Shown here: piece after piece, positions 9,823 to 18,124 of the stretch
Layout of the letters: each line of letters begins with the position of its first letter
Position numbering within the stretch: the stretch's first letter is position 1
DNA from: Mucilaginibacter sp. OK283
GTDB lineage: Bacteria; Bacteroidota; Bacteroidia; Sphingobacteriales; Sphingobacteriaceae
Reading direction: 5' to 3'
Assembly: GCF_900110415.1 (NCBI RefSeq)
Contig: NZ_FODR01000003.1
Location: forward strand, 596,187 to 660,186
DNA length: 64,000 nucleotides
Notes under the pieces: generated by a model
What the model was told of the DNA's origin: nothing
What the model saw: the letters and a program-made list of their open reading frames with translations, nothing else
Database searches by the model: none
Translations under genes and position numbers: made by a program

Positions 9823-10161
9823 TCAGGCTTTTTTAACGAATTCTGATTTTAGCGCCATCGCGCCGAAACCCTCGATCTTACAGTCGATATTGTGATCGCT
9901 GTCTACCAAACGAATGTTTTTGACCTTCGTGCCGGCTTTGATAGTTTGGGAGGTACCTTTTACAGGGAGGTTTTTAATTGTCACCACCGTATCGCCATCC
10001 TGCAGCGTATTACCGTTACTGTCTCTTACTACAAAGGATTCCTCAACTGGAAGCTCTCCCGAAGAACTCCACTCATGCCCGCATTCGGGACATACGAGTA
10101 AGCTCTCTTGTTCATAAGTATAAGGGGATTGGCAGATCGGACAAGGTGCAAGTTCAGTCAT
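9823..10161 (-). CDS. yjdM: YjdM/PhnA family zinc-ribbon protein
   Basis: A 112-residue protein of the usual family length. The N-terminal zinc ribbon has CPIC near residue 7 and CPECG near residue 24. The C-terminal part is the PhnA domain (VVRDSNGNTLQDGDTVVTIKNLPVKG, ending GFGAMALKSEFVKKA). The family was once named alkylphosphonate-utilisation protein PhnA, but it is not required for the C-P lyase pathway and its function is uncertain. No phosphonate genes lie nearby. It stands alone on the minus strand next to a decayed gene. Confidence 0.9.
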   Translation of the reverse strand: MTELAPCPICQSPYTYEQESLLVCPECGHEWSSSGELPVEESFVVRDSNGNTLQDGDTVVTIKNLPVKGTSQTIKAGTKVKNIRLVDSDHNIDCKIEGFGAMALKSEFVKKA

Positions 10162-10360
10162 AGCTATTCAATATATTGAAAGCCCAAAGGTAACAATTAA
10201 CGCCCAAACATTTACTGGTAATGAACAGGCAAAGGACGAAACCATCCAGGAGGCGGATACGCTCCTGACCATACCGAATGCTTTTGAGTGGAACGCAAAT
10301 GTTCATGCGCTGTCGGCTATTTTAGAATACATTGACCCGGGTCGGTTGGTGATAAGCCGG
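10162..10360. other. Intergenic stretch with a coding-like fragment
   Basis: On the plus strand an open frame without a start codon runs from about 10172 into the antisense of the neighbouring dehydrogenase and reads TINAQTFTGNEQAKDETIQE, then ADTLLTIPNAFEWNANVH. It has plausible amino-acid composition but no recognised family and no start, so it could be a gene remnant or chance. Confidence 0.2.
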
Positions 10361-11071
10361 TTAAAGGGAAATACCTGTCAACCGGGCACAATTGACCAGC
10401 AGTTCATCCTGCCTGCCGGCATCATCCGCCGAACGGTTATAAGGTGCCTGTTTTTGGTGGTGAAAGTATTGCCCGCTGACCAGTGCGCCTGGTTCATTGC
10501 TTGCAGCCAGCCAAACCTGCGTTTGATAGCCTTGTTCCAGGTCATCAGGTGCACCTGCACCGCCCATCCTGGTGGGTACCCAGCCCGGATCGACGGCATT
10601 GGCCTTCAACCCCGGCCATTTTCTGGCCAACGCTTTGGCTAACATGAGCACATGCAGTTTGGTATCGGCATAGGAAGGCTTAGCTGTCCATTCCGGGTGA
10701 CCTGATAAATGCATTCCTGAACTTAAATAAATCAGCCGTTCAGGCTTGTGCATCAAAGCAGTTAATATATACGGTGCCAGCGTATTTACATGTAACAATT
10801 GTTGTGCACTGGTTTGGTAAATGCCTGCGTTATGAATTACCGCATCAAAAGTCCCCAATGCATTAGCGTTTTCGGCCAATGTCTTCATGGCCTCCATATC
10901 TGCTAAGTCTGCTATAAGTATATCAATAGCGCCGGGCAAGTTTTCCAGCGCCTCTTGCCCTCTTTTTTCATTACGGGCATGCAGCACCACTTCATGTCCC
11001 TGTTTTACTAATTCCCTGGCCGCCAGCTGGCCCAAACCATCCGCGGAACCTGTGATAAATATCTTTGCCAT
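10361..11071 (-). CDS. Short-chain dehydrogenase/reductase (NAD(P)-dependent)
   Basis: A 236-residue SDR. The nucleotide-binding glycine motif is ITGSADGLGQ at residues 5-14, followed by HARN and IADLAD. NAG is present in VIHNAGIYQ, and the catalytic region reads LSSGMH...YADTKLHVLMLAKAL, giving the Ser-Tyr-Lys triad. The substrate is unknown. The frame is open for another 76 codons upstream, but the family begins at MAKIFITG, and a TAGCTTTG promoter-like box lies 13 bases before this ATG, so the shorter start is chosen. It is transcribed toward the yjdM gene. Confidence 0.88.
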   Translation of the reverse strand: MAKIFITGSADGLGQLAARELVKQGHEVVLHARNEKRGQEALENLPGAIDILIADLADMEAMKTLAENANALGTFDAVIHNAGIYQTSAQQLLHVNTLAPYILTALMHKPERLIYLSSGMHLSGHPEWTAKPSYADTKLHVLMLAKALARKWPGLKANAVDPGWVPTRMGGAGAPDDLEQGYQTQVWLAASNEPGALVSGQYFHHQKQAPYNRSADDAGRQDELLVNCARLTGISL

Positions 11072-11083
11072 TGTATTTGACAA

Positions 11084-11091
11084 CAAAGCTA
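11084..11091 (-). promoter_or_regulatory. Candidate -7 promoter box TAGCTTTG
   Basis: On the minus strand TAGCTTTG matches the Bacteroidota -7 consensus TAnnTTTG and lies 12 bases upstream of the dehydrogenase start at 11071. A TTTC sits about 18 bases further upstream as a weak -33 element. Confidence 0.45.
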
Positions 11092-11401
11092 AATTATCTT
11101 TGTTGCGATGAAAAGGCCAATGCCTTTTTTCTGGATTTATTAAACCTACTACAGCTATTTTGAGGGCGAGATGGTCCCCGTCTTCCGCAAGGTCAATAAA
11201 AACCGCAATATAATGAGGTCTGTATTGCCACCTGGCGGGAAGATCATGCCAGTTTAAAAACGGAAATTCCTGCGGTAGCTGATAGGTTTTTGAAGTCAAC
11301 TAAATCCAACTCCAGGATACCCGTGAAGGGTTTGAAGAAGCGGCAGGGTGGTTGTGAATTAATCTCCAGCCGCGACAAACAACCCTGCCAAGCTGCCCGG
11401 C

Positions 11402-12232
11402 TTACCTGTATACGCGCGGAACGCTTTTTATCAATAGGGCGTTAGGCGAGTAACCAAACTGATTTTTAAAAGCATAAGAGAAATGCGACAGGTTTTCAAA
11501 GCCTGCTTCCATATATACATCGCTGGCTTTGCGCTGCTTTTCCGATAACTGGTAATGCGCCAGCTCCAGCCTTTTTTTGGTGAGCCAGTTTTGCGGTGTG
11601 GCATTGAATGACTTCTTAAAATCCCGACGGAAAGTGGCCAGGCTACGCCCGGTCAGGTAGGCAAATCTATCCAAGGTCATATTGAACATATAATGCCGCT
11701 CCATAAAATCCGTCAGGTTTATTTTACCAGGCGGTTCGAAGTCAGCCAGTAAACCGTCGACATTTTTATCCACCGATCTTAATATTCGAATGGCTTCTTC
11801 AATTTTCAGCTCAGCTATATCCGGCGGCAGATTTTCACCCAAGTCAAAATAAGGGATCAGGGATGCCAGGCAGCTTTCCAACAAGGGATGTTTTGAAAAA
11901 CTATAGATTTTTTTAAAAGGCTCCGCTCTGCCGACCGCCTGATGCCTGGCGTAAAAATCCTTTAACCGCTCCTGGGTCAGGTGCATCGCTACCGCCGCGT
12001 GTGATCGCCCGTCCTTTGGATAATTAATAACAGTAGCCAACTGGTTACGGGGTATTAAAAAAATATCACCGGCATTAAACACTTGCGTTGCGTCAGCTTG
12101 TATGATCTTTGTTTCGCCGGATAAGAACCAAACCAGGATATGGTGCTCAAACATCACTTCGGTTTTAAAGAGTTTACCTTTAAATTCCGAAAGCTTAATG
12201 TCAGCCGTAATATATTTGGTTTCAAATGTCAT
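11402..12232 (-). CDS. AraC family transcriptional regulator
   Basis: A 276-residue regulator. The N-terminal cupin-like sensing domain (about 1-160) includes GDIFLIPRNQLATV. The C-terminal part (about 175-270) has the two helix-turn-helix motifs of AraC proteins: MTLDRFAYLTGRSLATFRRDFKKSF and ASDVYMEAGFENLSHFSYAFKNQFGYSPN. It lies 32 bp downstream of the dehydrogenase gene at 12265-13287 on the same strand, so the two are probably co-transcribed. The three CGTCAA boxes in front of that operon are natural candidate sites for this protein, which would make it self-regulating. The inducer is unknown. Confidence 0.92.
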   Translation of the reverse strand: MTFETKYITADIKLSEFKGKLFKTEVMFEHHILVWFLSGETKIIQADATQVFNAGDIFLIPRNQLATVINYPKDGRSHAAVAMHLTQERLKDFYARHQAVGRAEPFKKIYSFSKHPLLESCLASLIPYFDLGENLPPDIAELKIEEAIRILRSVDKNVDGLLADFEPPGKINLTDFMERHYMFNMTLDRFAYLTGRSLATFRRDFKKSFNATPQNWLTKKRLELAHYQLSEKQRKASDVYMEAGFENLSHFSYAFKNQFGYSPNALLIKSVPRVYR

Positions 12233-12264
12233 ACTTAAGTGTAAATCTACAAATTAAAAAAACG

Positions 12265-13287
12265 TCACTTAACCGGAAACCGTACCGCGGTCATTTCTTC
12301 CGTCAATGTCCACAACTTTTGCGCGTTTTCCGCATCAACGGAATAGGGCTGCACCCCTCTCAGGGATGAAGGGTCATTATAATGATGTTCAATATTTCCT
12401 TTATCCAGCTCGGCTACATCTGAATTTTCACAATAAACGCCGCCAATGCCGTTCAATTGCGGGCTGGTAGCGCACCAAACCGATGTGGCGGCCCCTTGAG
12501 CAACATTTTTTAGTTTGGCCGCTACATCAGGAAATAGATTTCCATTTTGATCATGGGTACCCATTTGCTGAAATAAAGTGACCGGCGCAACACGCGCAAG
12601 GTCGGTACCGATCACAGCACCGGGGTGCACGGAAAAGGCCCTGACATTAAATTCTTTCCCGCGATAGTCAAGTTCTACGGCGAAAAGGTTATTGGCCGTT
12701 TTGGATTGCCCGTAACCCTGTAAAGTTTCGTACGGGCGATGAATAAAATTGGGGTCTTCGAAATTGAACGGAGCTATCTGATGCCCGAAGGAAGACACAT
12801 TTATCACGCGCGCGCCATTGGCTTCCTTTAAAGCTGGCCAAAGTTCCGCGGTAAGCTGAAAATGGCCGAAATGATTGGTAGATAATTGTGATTCATTTCC
12901 ATCCTTATCGCGCAGCAGCGGCACCCACATAATACCGGCATTATTGATAAGGATATGAAGGGCATCATTCGCTGCCATGAACCGCCCGGCAAAGGCCGTT
13001 ATAGATTTAGCATCCATCAGGTCCATTTGTTCGATGGTTACATTATTCATACCTGCTAAATTGTTTGCGGCCTTATTACTATCGCGGGCCGGTATAATTA
13101 CTTTAGCGCCGGCCGCCACAAGGGTTTTCACCGTTTCAAGCCCTATACCTGCGTAGCCACCGGTAACAATGGCCGTTTTACCATTCAAATCAATTCCTTT
13201 GATAACATCCCGGGCGGTGGAGGCAATGCCAAACCCGGAATGAAGGGATTGCTGCAGGGCTCCGTTGTAATTGTCGTTTAATTTCAT
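12265..13287 (-). CDS. Short-chain dehydrogenase/reductase
   Basis: A 340-residue SDR of the longer, retinol-dehydrogenase-like type. It shows the cofactor motif TAIVTGGYAGIGLETVK, the acidic or neutral switch IPARDSNKA, NNAG in LHILINNAGIMWVP, the catalytic Ser in VINVSSFGHQ and the YxxxK in YGQSKTANNLFAVEL. Twelve further in-frame codons upstream start with another ATG (13323), but a TACTTTTG promoter-like box at 13307-13314 lies inside them, so the start at 13287 (MKLNDNY) is preferred. It heads a two-gene unit with the AraC regulator. The substrate cannot be inferred. Confidence 0.9.
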   Translation of the reverse strand: MKLNDNYNGALQQSLHSGFGIASTARDVIKGIDLNGKTAIVTGGYAGIGLETVKTLVAAGAKVIIPARDSNKAANNLAGMNNVTIEQMDLMDAKSITAFAGRFMAANDALHILINNAGIMWVPLLRDKDGNESQLSTNHFGHFQLTAELWPALKEANGARVINVSSFGHQIAPFNFEDPNFIHRPYETLQGYGQSKTANNLFAVELDYRGKEFNVRAFSVHPGAVIGTDLARVAPVTLFQQMGTHDQNGNLFPDVAAKLKNVAQGAATSVWCATSPQLNGIGGVYCENSDVAELDKGNIEHHYNDPSSLRGVQPYSVDAENAQKLWTLTEEMTAVRFPVK

Positions 13288-13306
13288 TTTCGCTGTTTTT
13301 ATAAGA

Positions 13307-13314
13307 CAAAAGTA
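13307..13314 (-). promoter_or_regulatory. Candidate -7 promoter box TACTTTTG
   Basis: TACTTTTG on the minus strand fits TAnnTTTG and is followed 19 bases later by the dehydrogenase ATG at 13287. No good TTTG is found at the -33 position, which suits a promoter that needs an activator such as the linked AraC protein. Confidence 0.45.
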
Positions 13315-13338
13315 GCTGTCCATGCATCAGCCTGTTTT

Positions 13339-13396
13339 GTTTAAAGCGTCAAATTACTTTGTTCAAAACGTCAATTATATCTTGACTTTTCGTCAA
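13339..13396 (-). promoter_or_regulatory. Three 22-bp-spaced CGTCAA boxes, likely AraC-type operator
   Basis: The hexamer CGTCAA occurs at 13347, 13369 and 13391, exactly 22 bp apart (two helical turns) and in the same orientation. The first two are embedded in longer matching sites, GTTTAAAGCGTCAA and GTTCAAAACGTCAA. The third also forms the palindrome TTGAC-TTTTC-GTCAA. They sit 25-80 bp upstream of the -7 box of the dehydrogenase-AraC operon. Direct repeats at two-turn spacing are the usual geometry of AraC-family sites. Confidence 0.6.
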
Positions 13397-13426
13397 CACA
13401 TTTTTTTGCATTGTGCTTAAATTTGA

Positions 13427-13724
13427 ATGTTAAAGATTTTTATATTCCTTTTCTACCGCAGGCAATCGGCTACCTGCTGGCTTTTTTTGAAAAAGTTTGC
13501 CACACAAAGCCGGCCGGCTGCTCCGCAGATAATCAGTCATCAGCGTGAAGGATTGACCTCACTTGAATTGCTAAGCGTAAAAGCTCCGCGAAACTATTGG
13601 GAGCATCTGATAAGAGCAGCAGTTAGTTATCTCGCCAAATTTCGTTTGTTATTGCGGCAAGGTTATAAGCAAGACTTATTGACGACTGATCTTTTTCGGG
13701 TGGTAGATGAAGGTTTAAAATTAA
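13427..13724 (+). other. Unassigned open frame upstream of the nifJ remnant
   Basis: An open frame from ATG 13427 runs to a stop at 13796-13798 and contains coding-like text such as IRAAVSYLAKFRLLLRQGYK and LLTTDLFRVVDEGLKL, but its beginning and end look like noise. No family was recognised. It may be another fragment of the decayed neighbourhood that continues into the oxidoreductase remnant in a different frame. Confidence 0.25.
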
Positions 13725-14099
13725 CACCAGGTAAAAATTCCAGGCATTGCTTCGGGCACTTTGGCTATTCCCCAGGCTGTGCCGCCCGAAAGTTTTAGTC
13801 GACCGGTACCAATGCCAGAGGTTTTCCCCTATACGCCTTATACATCACAGATTTATGCAGAGGATTGCACCGGATGCAATCTTTTTGCAGAAGTGTGCCC
13901 GGTTATCGTTAATACTGATAACGACAGGAAAGCCATCAACTTCGGCAAAAAGACAAATCACACTGAAATAAGGGATAATATTAGCTTTTTTGAGCAAATC
14001 CCGATAAATGAGTGCTCCTCTGTAGATTTTTCGTCGGTGCGACGGGGACAATTTCTCGAATCATTGTTTGAATTTTCTGGAGCAAAGTTCCTGTTGTAG
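13725..14099 (+). pseudogene. nifJ: Remnant of pyruvate:ferredoxin (flavodoxin) oxidoreductase
   Basis: The frame encodes YAEDCTGCNLFAEVCPV, which matches the second 4Fe-4S cluster motif of these enzymes (DCTGCGxCxxVCP). It is followed by a KAIN segment, a NISFFEQIP segment, and SSVRRGQFLESLFEFSGA, which matches the conserved KGSQFxxPLxEFSGACxGCGETPY region. The remnant breaks off exactly where ACxGCGE should follow, ending in KFLL and a stop. The cysteine third in the first motif is replaced by Leu-Phe. The intact enzyme has about 1200 residues, so only about a tenth survives and there is no start codon. It lies immediately upstream of the BON/USP stress cluster. Confidence 0.7.
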
Positions 14100-14271
14100 G
14101 AAACTGTCCCCGGTTATTCCGGTTCCTGATCAGCCTCTGCAAGTAGGCTCGGCTTTAAAGCAACCAACGTGACCAGGATCATACCCGATACTGACCGTCA
14201 TCATGTTCTTTACCACTGGTTTAGTCGTTATTTGACTTTATGATTTACATCTTTTATTAATTATTGAAGTT

Positions 14272-14940
14272 ATGAAAACAGATATTCAAATTCAAAAAGA
14301 CGTGATGGATGAACTGAAATGGCAGCCATTTTTAAATTCATCAGAAATTGGCGTTGCCGTTAAGAACGGCATAGTGACCCTGTCAGGGACCTTGGATTCC
14401 TACGCCAAAAAGTTAGATGCCGAAAGAGCGGCAAAAAAAGTAGCCGGTGTTAAGGCGATAGCCGAAGATATCCGGATTGGCGTATCGCCCGGCGCCGGTA
14501 AAACAGATGCGGAGATTGCCGAGGCGGTTTTTAACACCCTTAAATGGCATTCTGCCGTGCCGGAAGAAAAAATTAAAATAAAGGTAGAAGATGGCATCGT
14601 AACGATGGAAGGTGAGCTGGAGTGGGAATATCAGCGGGTGAATGCCAAAACGGCCATTCAATCTCTTTCTGGCGTGCGTTCGGTAATTAACCTGATCACG
14701 ATTAAACCGAAGTTAAACGCATTTGACATGGAACAAAAAATCATGGCTGCCTTTCGCAGAAACGCCACTGTTGATGCCAGCAAAGTAAACGTTAGCACAA
14801 TTGGCAACAAGGTTGTTTTGACGGGTAAAGTGCGCTCATTTGCCGAAAGCGAAGATGCGGAAGACGTAGCCTGGGCGGCACCCGGCGTTTATCACGTTGA
14901 AAACAAACTGACCGTTGAAGAGCCTGAATATGCATTTTAA
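14272..14940 (+). CDS. Triple BON-domain protein
   Basis: A 222-residue protein without signal peptide, made of three BON domains at about residues 3-70, 78-145 and 153-218. Each has the pattern of a GIVTLSG or GIVTMEG or NKVVLTG turn followed by a helix ending in a VxGV segment. BON domains bind lipids or membranes in OsmY-type proteins, and Bacteroidota often place such genes beside universal stress proteins. It opens the stress cluster, 21 bp before a small secreted protein. No promoter box was clearly recognised in the 170 bp upstream. Confidence 0.9.
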   Translation: MKTDIQIQKDVMDELKWQPFLNSSEIGVAVKNGIVTLSGTLDSYAKKLDAERAAKKVAGVKAIAEDIRIGVSPGAGKTDAEIAEAVFNTLKWHSAVPEEKIKIKVEDGIVTMEGELEWEYQRVNAKTAIQSLSGVRSVINLITIKPKLNAFDMEQKIMAAFRRNATVDASKVNVSTIGNKVVLTGKVRSFAESEDAEDVAWAAPGVYHVENKLTVEEPEYAF

Positions 14941-14961
14941 TTCACCATTAAATTAAAGATC

Positions 14962-15471
14962 ATGAAACGATTTAAAATAGCACTTATACTGGCAACGCTC
15001 TTAACCGGCGCTGCCGTGCGGTCATTCGCACAAGTTATCCTCCCCGAAGTGAAGATTATCGCATCAACTTATAAATATCTGAATGCAACTGATAACCGCG
15101 AGATGGCGCAACCTGTGAGGATGCTGGAGTTTAAGGCGGCGGCTTACGATGTGAAAAAGTCGGAATTTTATGACGATGATTATGACGGATATTATATATC
15201 TTTTTTTATCCCCGATGGAAAGATTCTGGCTGCCTACGATAAAAATGGCAAACTGCTGCGCACCGCGGAAAAATTCAAGAACACCAAGCTGCCCGCTGCA
15301 GTAAAGGACGCCGTTACCCAACGGTTCCCTAACTGGCATATTTCGGAGGACGTTTACCAGGTTCATTATTTTGACCAGAAAGAGAAAGCAGATAAAACCT
15401 TTAAGCTGCTGCTGCAAAACGGCGATAAGCGCATGAAAGTAAAATTGAATGGAGAAGGAAAATTCATTTAA
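14962..15471 (+). CDS. PepSY-like secreted protein
   Basis: A 169-residue protein with a signal peptide cleaved after RSFAQ. The mature part has one recognisable module, about residues 100-165, with LPAAVKDAVTQRFPNWHISE followed by a beta strand VYQVHYF and a lysine-rich final strand. This resembles the PepSY-like (BLIP-like) domain of small periplasmic proteins in Bacteroidota. The first part (FKAAAYDVKKSEFYDDDYDG) is acidic. The function is unknown, and periplasmic binding or inhibition is only a guess. It lies between the BON gene and the first USP gene on the same strand. Confidence 0.75.
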   Translation: MKRFKIALILATLLTGAAVRSFAQVILPEVKIIASTYKYLNATDNREMAQPVRMLEFKAAAYDVKKSEFYDDDYDGYYISFFIPDGKILAAYDKNGKLLRTAEKFKNTKLPAAVKDAVTQRFPNWHISEDVYQVHYFDQKEKADKTFKLLLQNGDKRMKVKLNGEGKFI

Positions 15472-15497
15472 CCCTTAACGGAAACCAAACAATCAAA

Positions 15498-15528
15498 CAG
15501 CTTTCGTGAACAACGTTCGCGAAAGCTG
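15498..15528 (+). promoter_or_regulatory. Strong hairpin in front of the first USP gene
   Basis: CAGCTTTCG and CGAAAGCTG pair perfectly, and the loop contains GAAC/GTTC, giving a stem of about 14 pairs with one T-G pair and a three-base loop. No T-run follows, so it is not a simple terminator. It ends 19 bases before the USP start and may stabilise or attenuate the mRNA between the second and third genes. Confidence 0.6.
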
Positions 15529-15547
15529 CCTCTTAAATATAGAAGAT

Positions 15548-16390
15548 ATGAAAAAGATCATGATCGCACTCGGCGCAGAAAAAACAGAGCAGCAAAGTAC
15601 CGCCTTTGCATGTTACCTGGCACGGCTAACCGGCTCCCGGCTAACAGGAGTTTTCCTGGAAGATTTACCCACAGAAGATGTTCCAGGGGTAAAATTTGCC
15701 TACGGCAGCGTGTTTGTGGAAACCATTGACACGGGCAACGTACCTGAAACAGAATTTAAGGGCCGGGCTGTTGCCGAAAATATTAGCGCATTTAAAAGGT
15801 ACTGCGAAGAACAGGGTGTTGACTGCCAGATACACCGCGATCAGGGTGTTCCTGATGCGGAACTGATAGGCGAGAGCCGATATGCAGACATTATTATTAC
15901 CCCGCCTGGATTGTTTGCATCCTCGCCGCTTGAGGTGCCTGCCGGTTTAGTAAAGGAGTTGCTGGCGAAGTCTGAATGCCCGGTTATGATCGCTCCGCAC
16001 CATGCCGAACCGGTCAATAAGATCCTGTTCGCCTATGACGGAAATGCGTCATCGGTATTTGCGATTAAGCAATTCACTTATTTATTCCCCGAATTAAAAG
16101 ACGCCGAAATCACCGTATTGCAAGCGAACAAGGATGCCGTATTCAGCGGGGATCAGAAAGAAAAACTGTACGAATACCTGAAAGAACATTATCACCGTAT
16201 CGATTTTAAAGACCTTCGCGGTAAACCGGAAGATGAGCTGTTTGATTATACACTGCGGCAGCGTAGTGCCTGCCTGGTCATGGGTGCCTTTGGCCGCAAT
16301 TGGTTATCAAGGTTGTTTAAAGCCAGTACGGCCGACCTGCTGATCAAGATCAACAACCTGCCGGTTTTTATTGCCCATCCTATGGTTTAA
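15548..16390 (+). CDS. Universal stress protein, tandem-domain type
   Basis: A 280-residue protein with two UspA-like halves (about 1-145 and 150-280). The second half opens NKILFAYDGNASSVFAIKQF and ends LVMGAFGRNWLSRLFKASTADLL, where the glycine-rich G-x9-G-S/T nucleotide-binding pattern is replaced by a related RLFKAST form. The frame extends 14 codons further upstream, but that part lies in the strong hairpin at 15498-15528, so MKKIMIALG is taken as the start. It is the first of three consecutive USP genes. Its ligand, if any, is unknown. Confidence 0.87.
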   Translation: MKKIMIALGAEKTEQQSTAFACYLARLTGSRLTGVFLEDLPTEDVPGVKFAYGSVFVETIDTGNVPETEFKGRAVAENISAFKRYCEEQGVDCQIHRDQGVPDAELIGESRYADIIITPPGLFASSPLEVPAGLVKELLAKSECPVMIAPHHAEPVNKILFAYDGNASSVFAIKQFTYLFPELKDAEITVLQANKDAVFSGDQKEKLYEYLKEHYHRIDFKDLRGKPEDELFDYTLRQRSACLVMGAFGRNWLSRLFKASTADLLIKINNLPVFIAHPMV

Positions 16391-16429
16391 TAAAATTAAG
16401 TAACACACATCTGCATTAATTCCAAAATC

Positions 16430-17266
16430 ATGAAAAAAATAAGCGCAGTATTTGATGGATTAAAATTCGCGGATAGTACGCTGGCTTACGCTATAAAACT
16501 GGCCGAAAGCAGCAGGGCGCTTCTCTCTGGTGTATTCCTGGAGTCATTGCTGTATAACAGTTACCGGCTGGATGACCTCATCGGGAGCAGCGGGCTGTCT
16601 GAAGTGAAAATTAAACATCTTTTGGAAAAGGATAAAGCTACCCGGGATAAATCGGTCGGTATCTTTGAACAGGCCTGCAAAAAAACACATATCAGCTATG
16701 CTATACATCGCGATCAAGGTTTTTCTTTACAGGAAGTACTTAAAGAAAGTATTTATAGCGACCTGCTGCTAATTAACGTAGAAGAAACGTTCAGCCATGT
16801 GCGTGTCCAGCCTCCTACACATTTTATCCGGGAGCTGCTTGCAGCAACGCAATGCCCGGTCTTTATTACACCCCGGGATTACCAGGAGATTGAAAAAGTA
16901 GTGCTGCTTTATGATGGCAAGCCGCCGGCTGTATATGCAATAAAGATGTTCAACTATATGATGCCCTGGCTGCGCGGTAAACCAATTGAAGTAGTTTCGG
17001 TAGCCGATGACGGCGATGTGGCCGAACTTCCTGATGAAGCTTTGGTTAAGGAATTTATTGCCTGTCATTATCCGGCGGCAAGCTATGCCTTGTTGAACGG
17101 TAACCCTGAGGAAGAGCTGACCACCTTTCTTAAAAGCCGTAATAAACATACCCTTGTTGTGTTAGGGGCCTATCAGCGCGGAGGTGTTTCCCGCTGGTTT
17201 AAATCCAGTATGGCCGACAAACTTATAAAAGATATAGAAGCGCCCTTGTTTATAGCTCACCACTAA
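16430..17266 (+). CDS. Universal stress protein, tandem-domain type
   Basis: A 278-residue paralogue of the preceding USP. It has the same two-half layout: the first half begins MKKISAVFDGLKFADSTLAY, the second begins EKVVLLYDGKPPAVYAIKMF, and it ends LVVLGAYQRGGVSRWFKSSMADKLI. The shared ending with WF/LF-K-S-S/A and the IHRDQG segment in both proteins mark a tandem duplication. It is 39 bp downstream of the first USP and 12 bp upstream of the third, so all belong to one transcript. Confidence 0.9.
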   Translation: MKKISAVFDGLKFADSTLAYAIKLAESSRALLSGVFLESLLYNSYRLDDLIGSSGLSEVKIKHLLEKDKATRDKSVGIFEQACKKTHISYAIHRDQGFSLQEVLKESIYSDLLLINVEETFSHVRVQPPTHFIRELLAATQCPVFITPRDYQEIEKVVLLYDGKPPAVYAIKMFNYMMPWLRGKPIEVVSVADDGDVAELPDEALVKEFIACHYPAASYALLNGNPEEELTTFLKSRNKHTLVVLGAYQRGGVSRWFKSSMADKLIKDIEAPLFIAHH

Positions 17267-17278
17267 CCCCCAAAACTC

Positions 17279-18124
17279 ATGGAAAAGATACTCGTGACTA
17301 CCGACCAATCCGCTAATTCAAAAGCGGCAATTCGCTTTGCTATTAAGCTGGCCAAACAACGCCAGGCTGAATTAGTTATTCTGCATGTTTACCATCTTTT
17401 AAAACCTTTCAAATGGACAGCGGAAGCCTTTGATCAATATATTGTGCAATTCAGAGAAAAAACGATTGAAGAACTATCCTCATTTATTGCCGAAATTTAT
17501 AAGGCGATAGAAGAGCCCGAAATCACTTACCAATTGGCCCTGGTATCCAACGTTGATGTGGTGGATGGGATCAGGGATTATGCCAGTAAGCACAGTTGTG
17601 ACTATGTATGCATCAGTACCCGCGGCGCAGGCACGCTAACTAAAATATTCGGTACACATACCGCCAAACTGATTAGCAGTTCTGCAGTACCTGTTTTGTG
17701 CATACCAAGTTCTTATCATTTAAAAGAATTAAAACACATTCTTTATGCATCGGATATGACCGATTACGAAAACGAATTGAAAAAGGTAGTTGATTTTGCG
17801 AAGCCCCTTGGGGCCAGTGTAGCCATGATGCATATTTCATACCCCTATGAATTTGCGTTTGATAAGGAACTTGCGGAAGCCACGCTACAAAAAAAAGCAT
17901 CCTATCCAGTGAGTTTGTTAACCCCCAAAAGAGACATCAACCATGCTTTGCTGGAAGATATGGACCAGGCCATCAAGGCCAGCAAACCATCACTCCTTGT
18001 ATTATTTACCCATCAGTCAAGGTCAATGTTTGAGAAATTATTCTTTCCATCCAATGCTGAAGAATATTCTTTTTACGGCAAAATTCCATTACTTACTTTT
18101 AATAAAAGCGAAGAAAGTAAATGA
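17279..18124 (+). CDS. Universal stress protein, tandem-domain type
   Basis: A 281-residue protein with two UspA domains, more canonical than its two upstream neighbours. The first half reads MEKILVTTDQSANSKAAIRFAIKLAK and has the nucleotide-loop region STRGAGTLTKIFGTHTAKLISSSAVPVLCIP, close to the classic G-x2-G-x9-G-S/T-V pattern. The second half begins ELKHILYASDMTDYENELKKV. Its stop codon TGA overlaps the ATG of the P-type ATPase as ATGA, which points to translational coupling of the two. Confidence 0.9.
   Translation: MEKILVTTDQSANSKAAIRFAIKLAKQRQAELVILHVYHLLKPFKWTAEAFDQYIVQFREKTIEELSSFIAEIYKAIEEPEITYQLALVSNVDVVDGIRDYASKHSCDYVCISTRGAGTLTKIFGTHTAKLISSSAVPVLCIPSSYHLKELKHILYASDMTDYENELKKVVDFAKPLGASVAMMHISYPYEFAFDKELAEATLQKKASYPVSLLTPKRDINHALLEDMDQAIKASKPSLLVLFTHQSRSMFEKLFFPSNAEEYSFYGKIPLLTFNKSEESK

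Noticed and set aside
11072..11299. N-terminal extension of the first SDR (76 codons)
   Set aside because: The extension is open but lacks similarity to SDRs, and a good promoter box lies inside it, so the shorter start was used.
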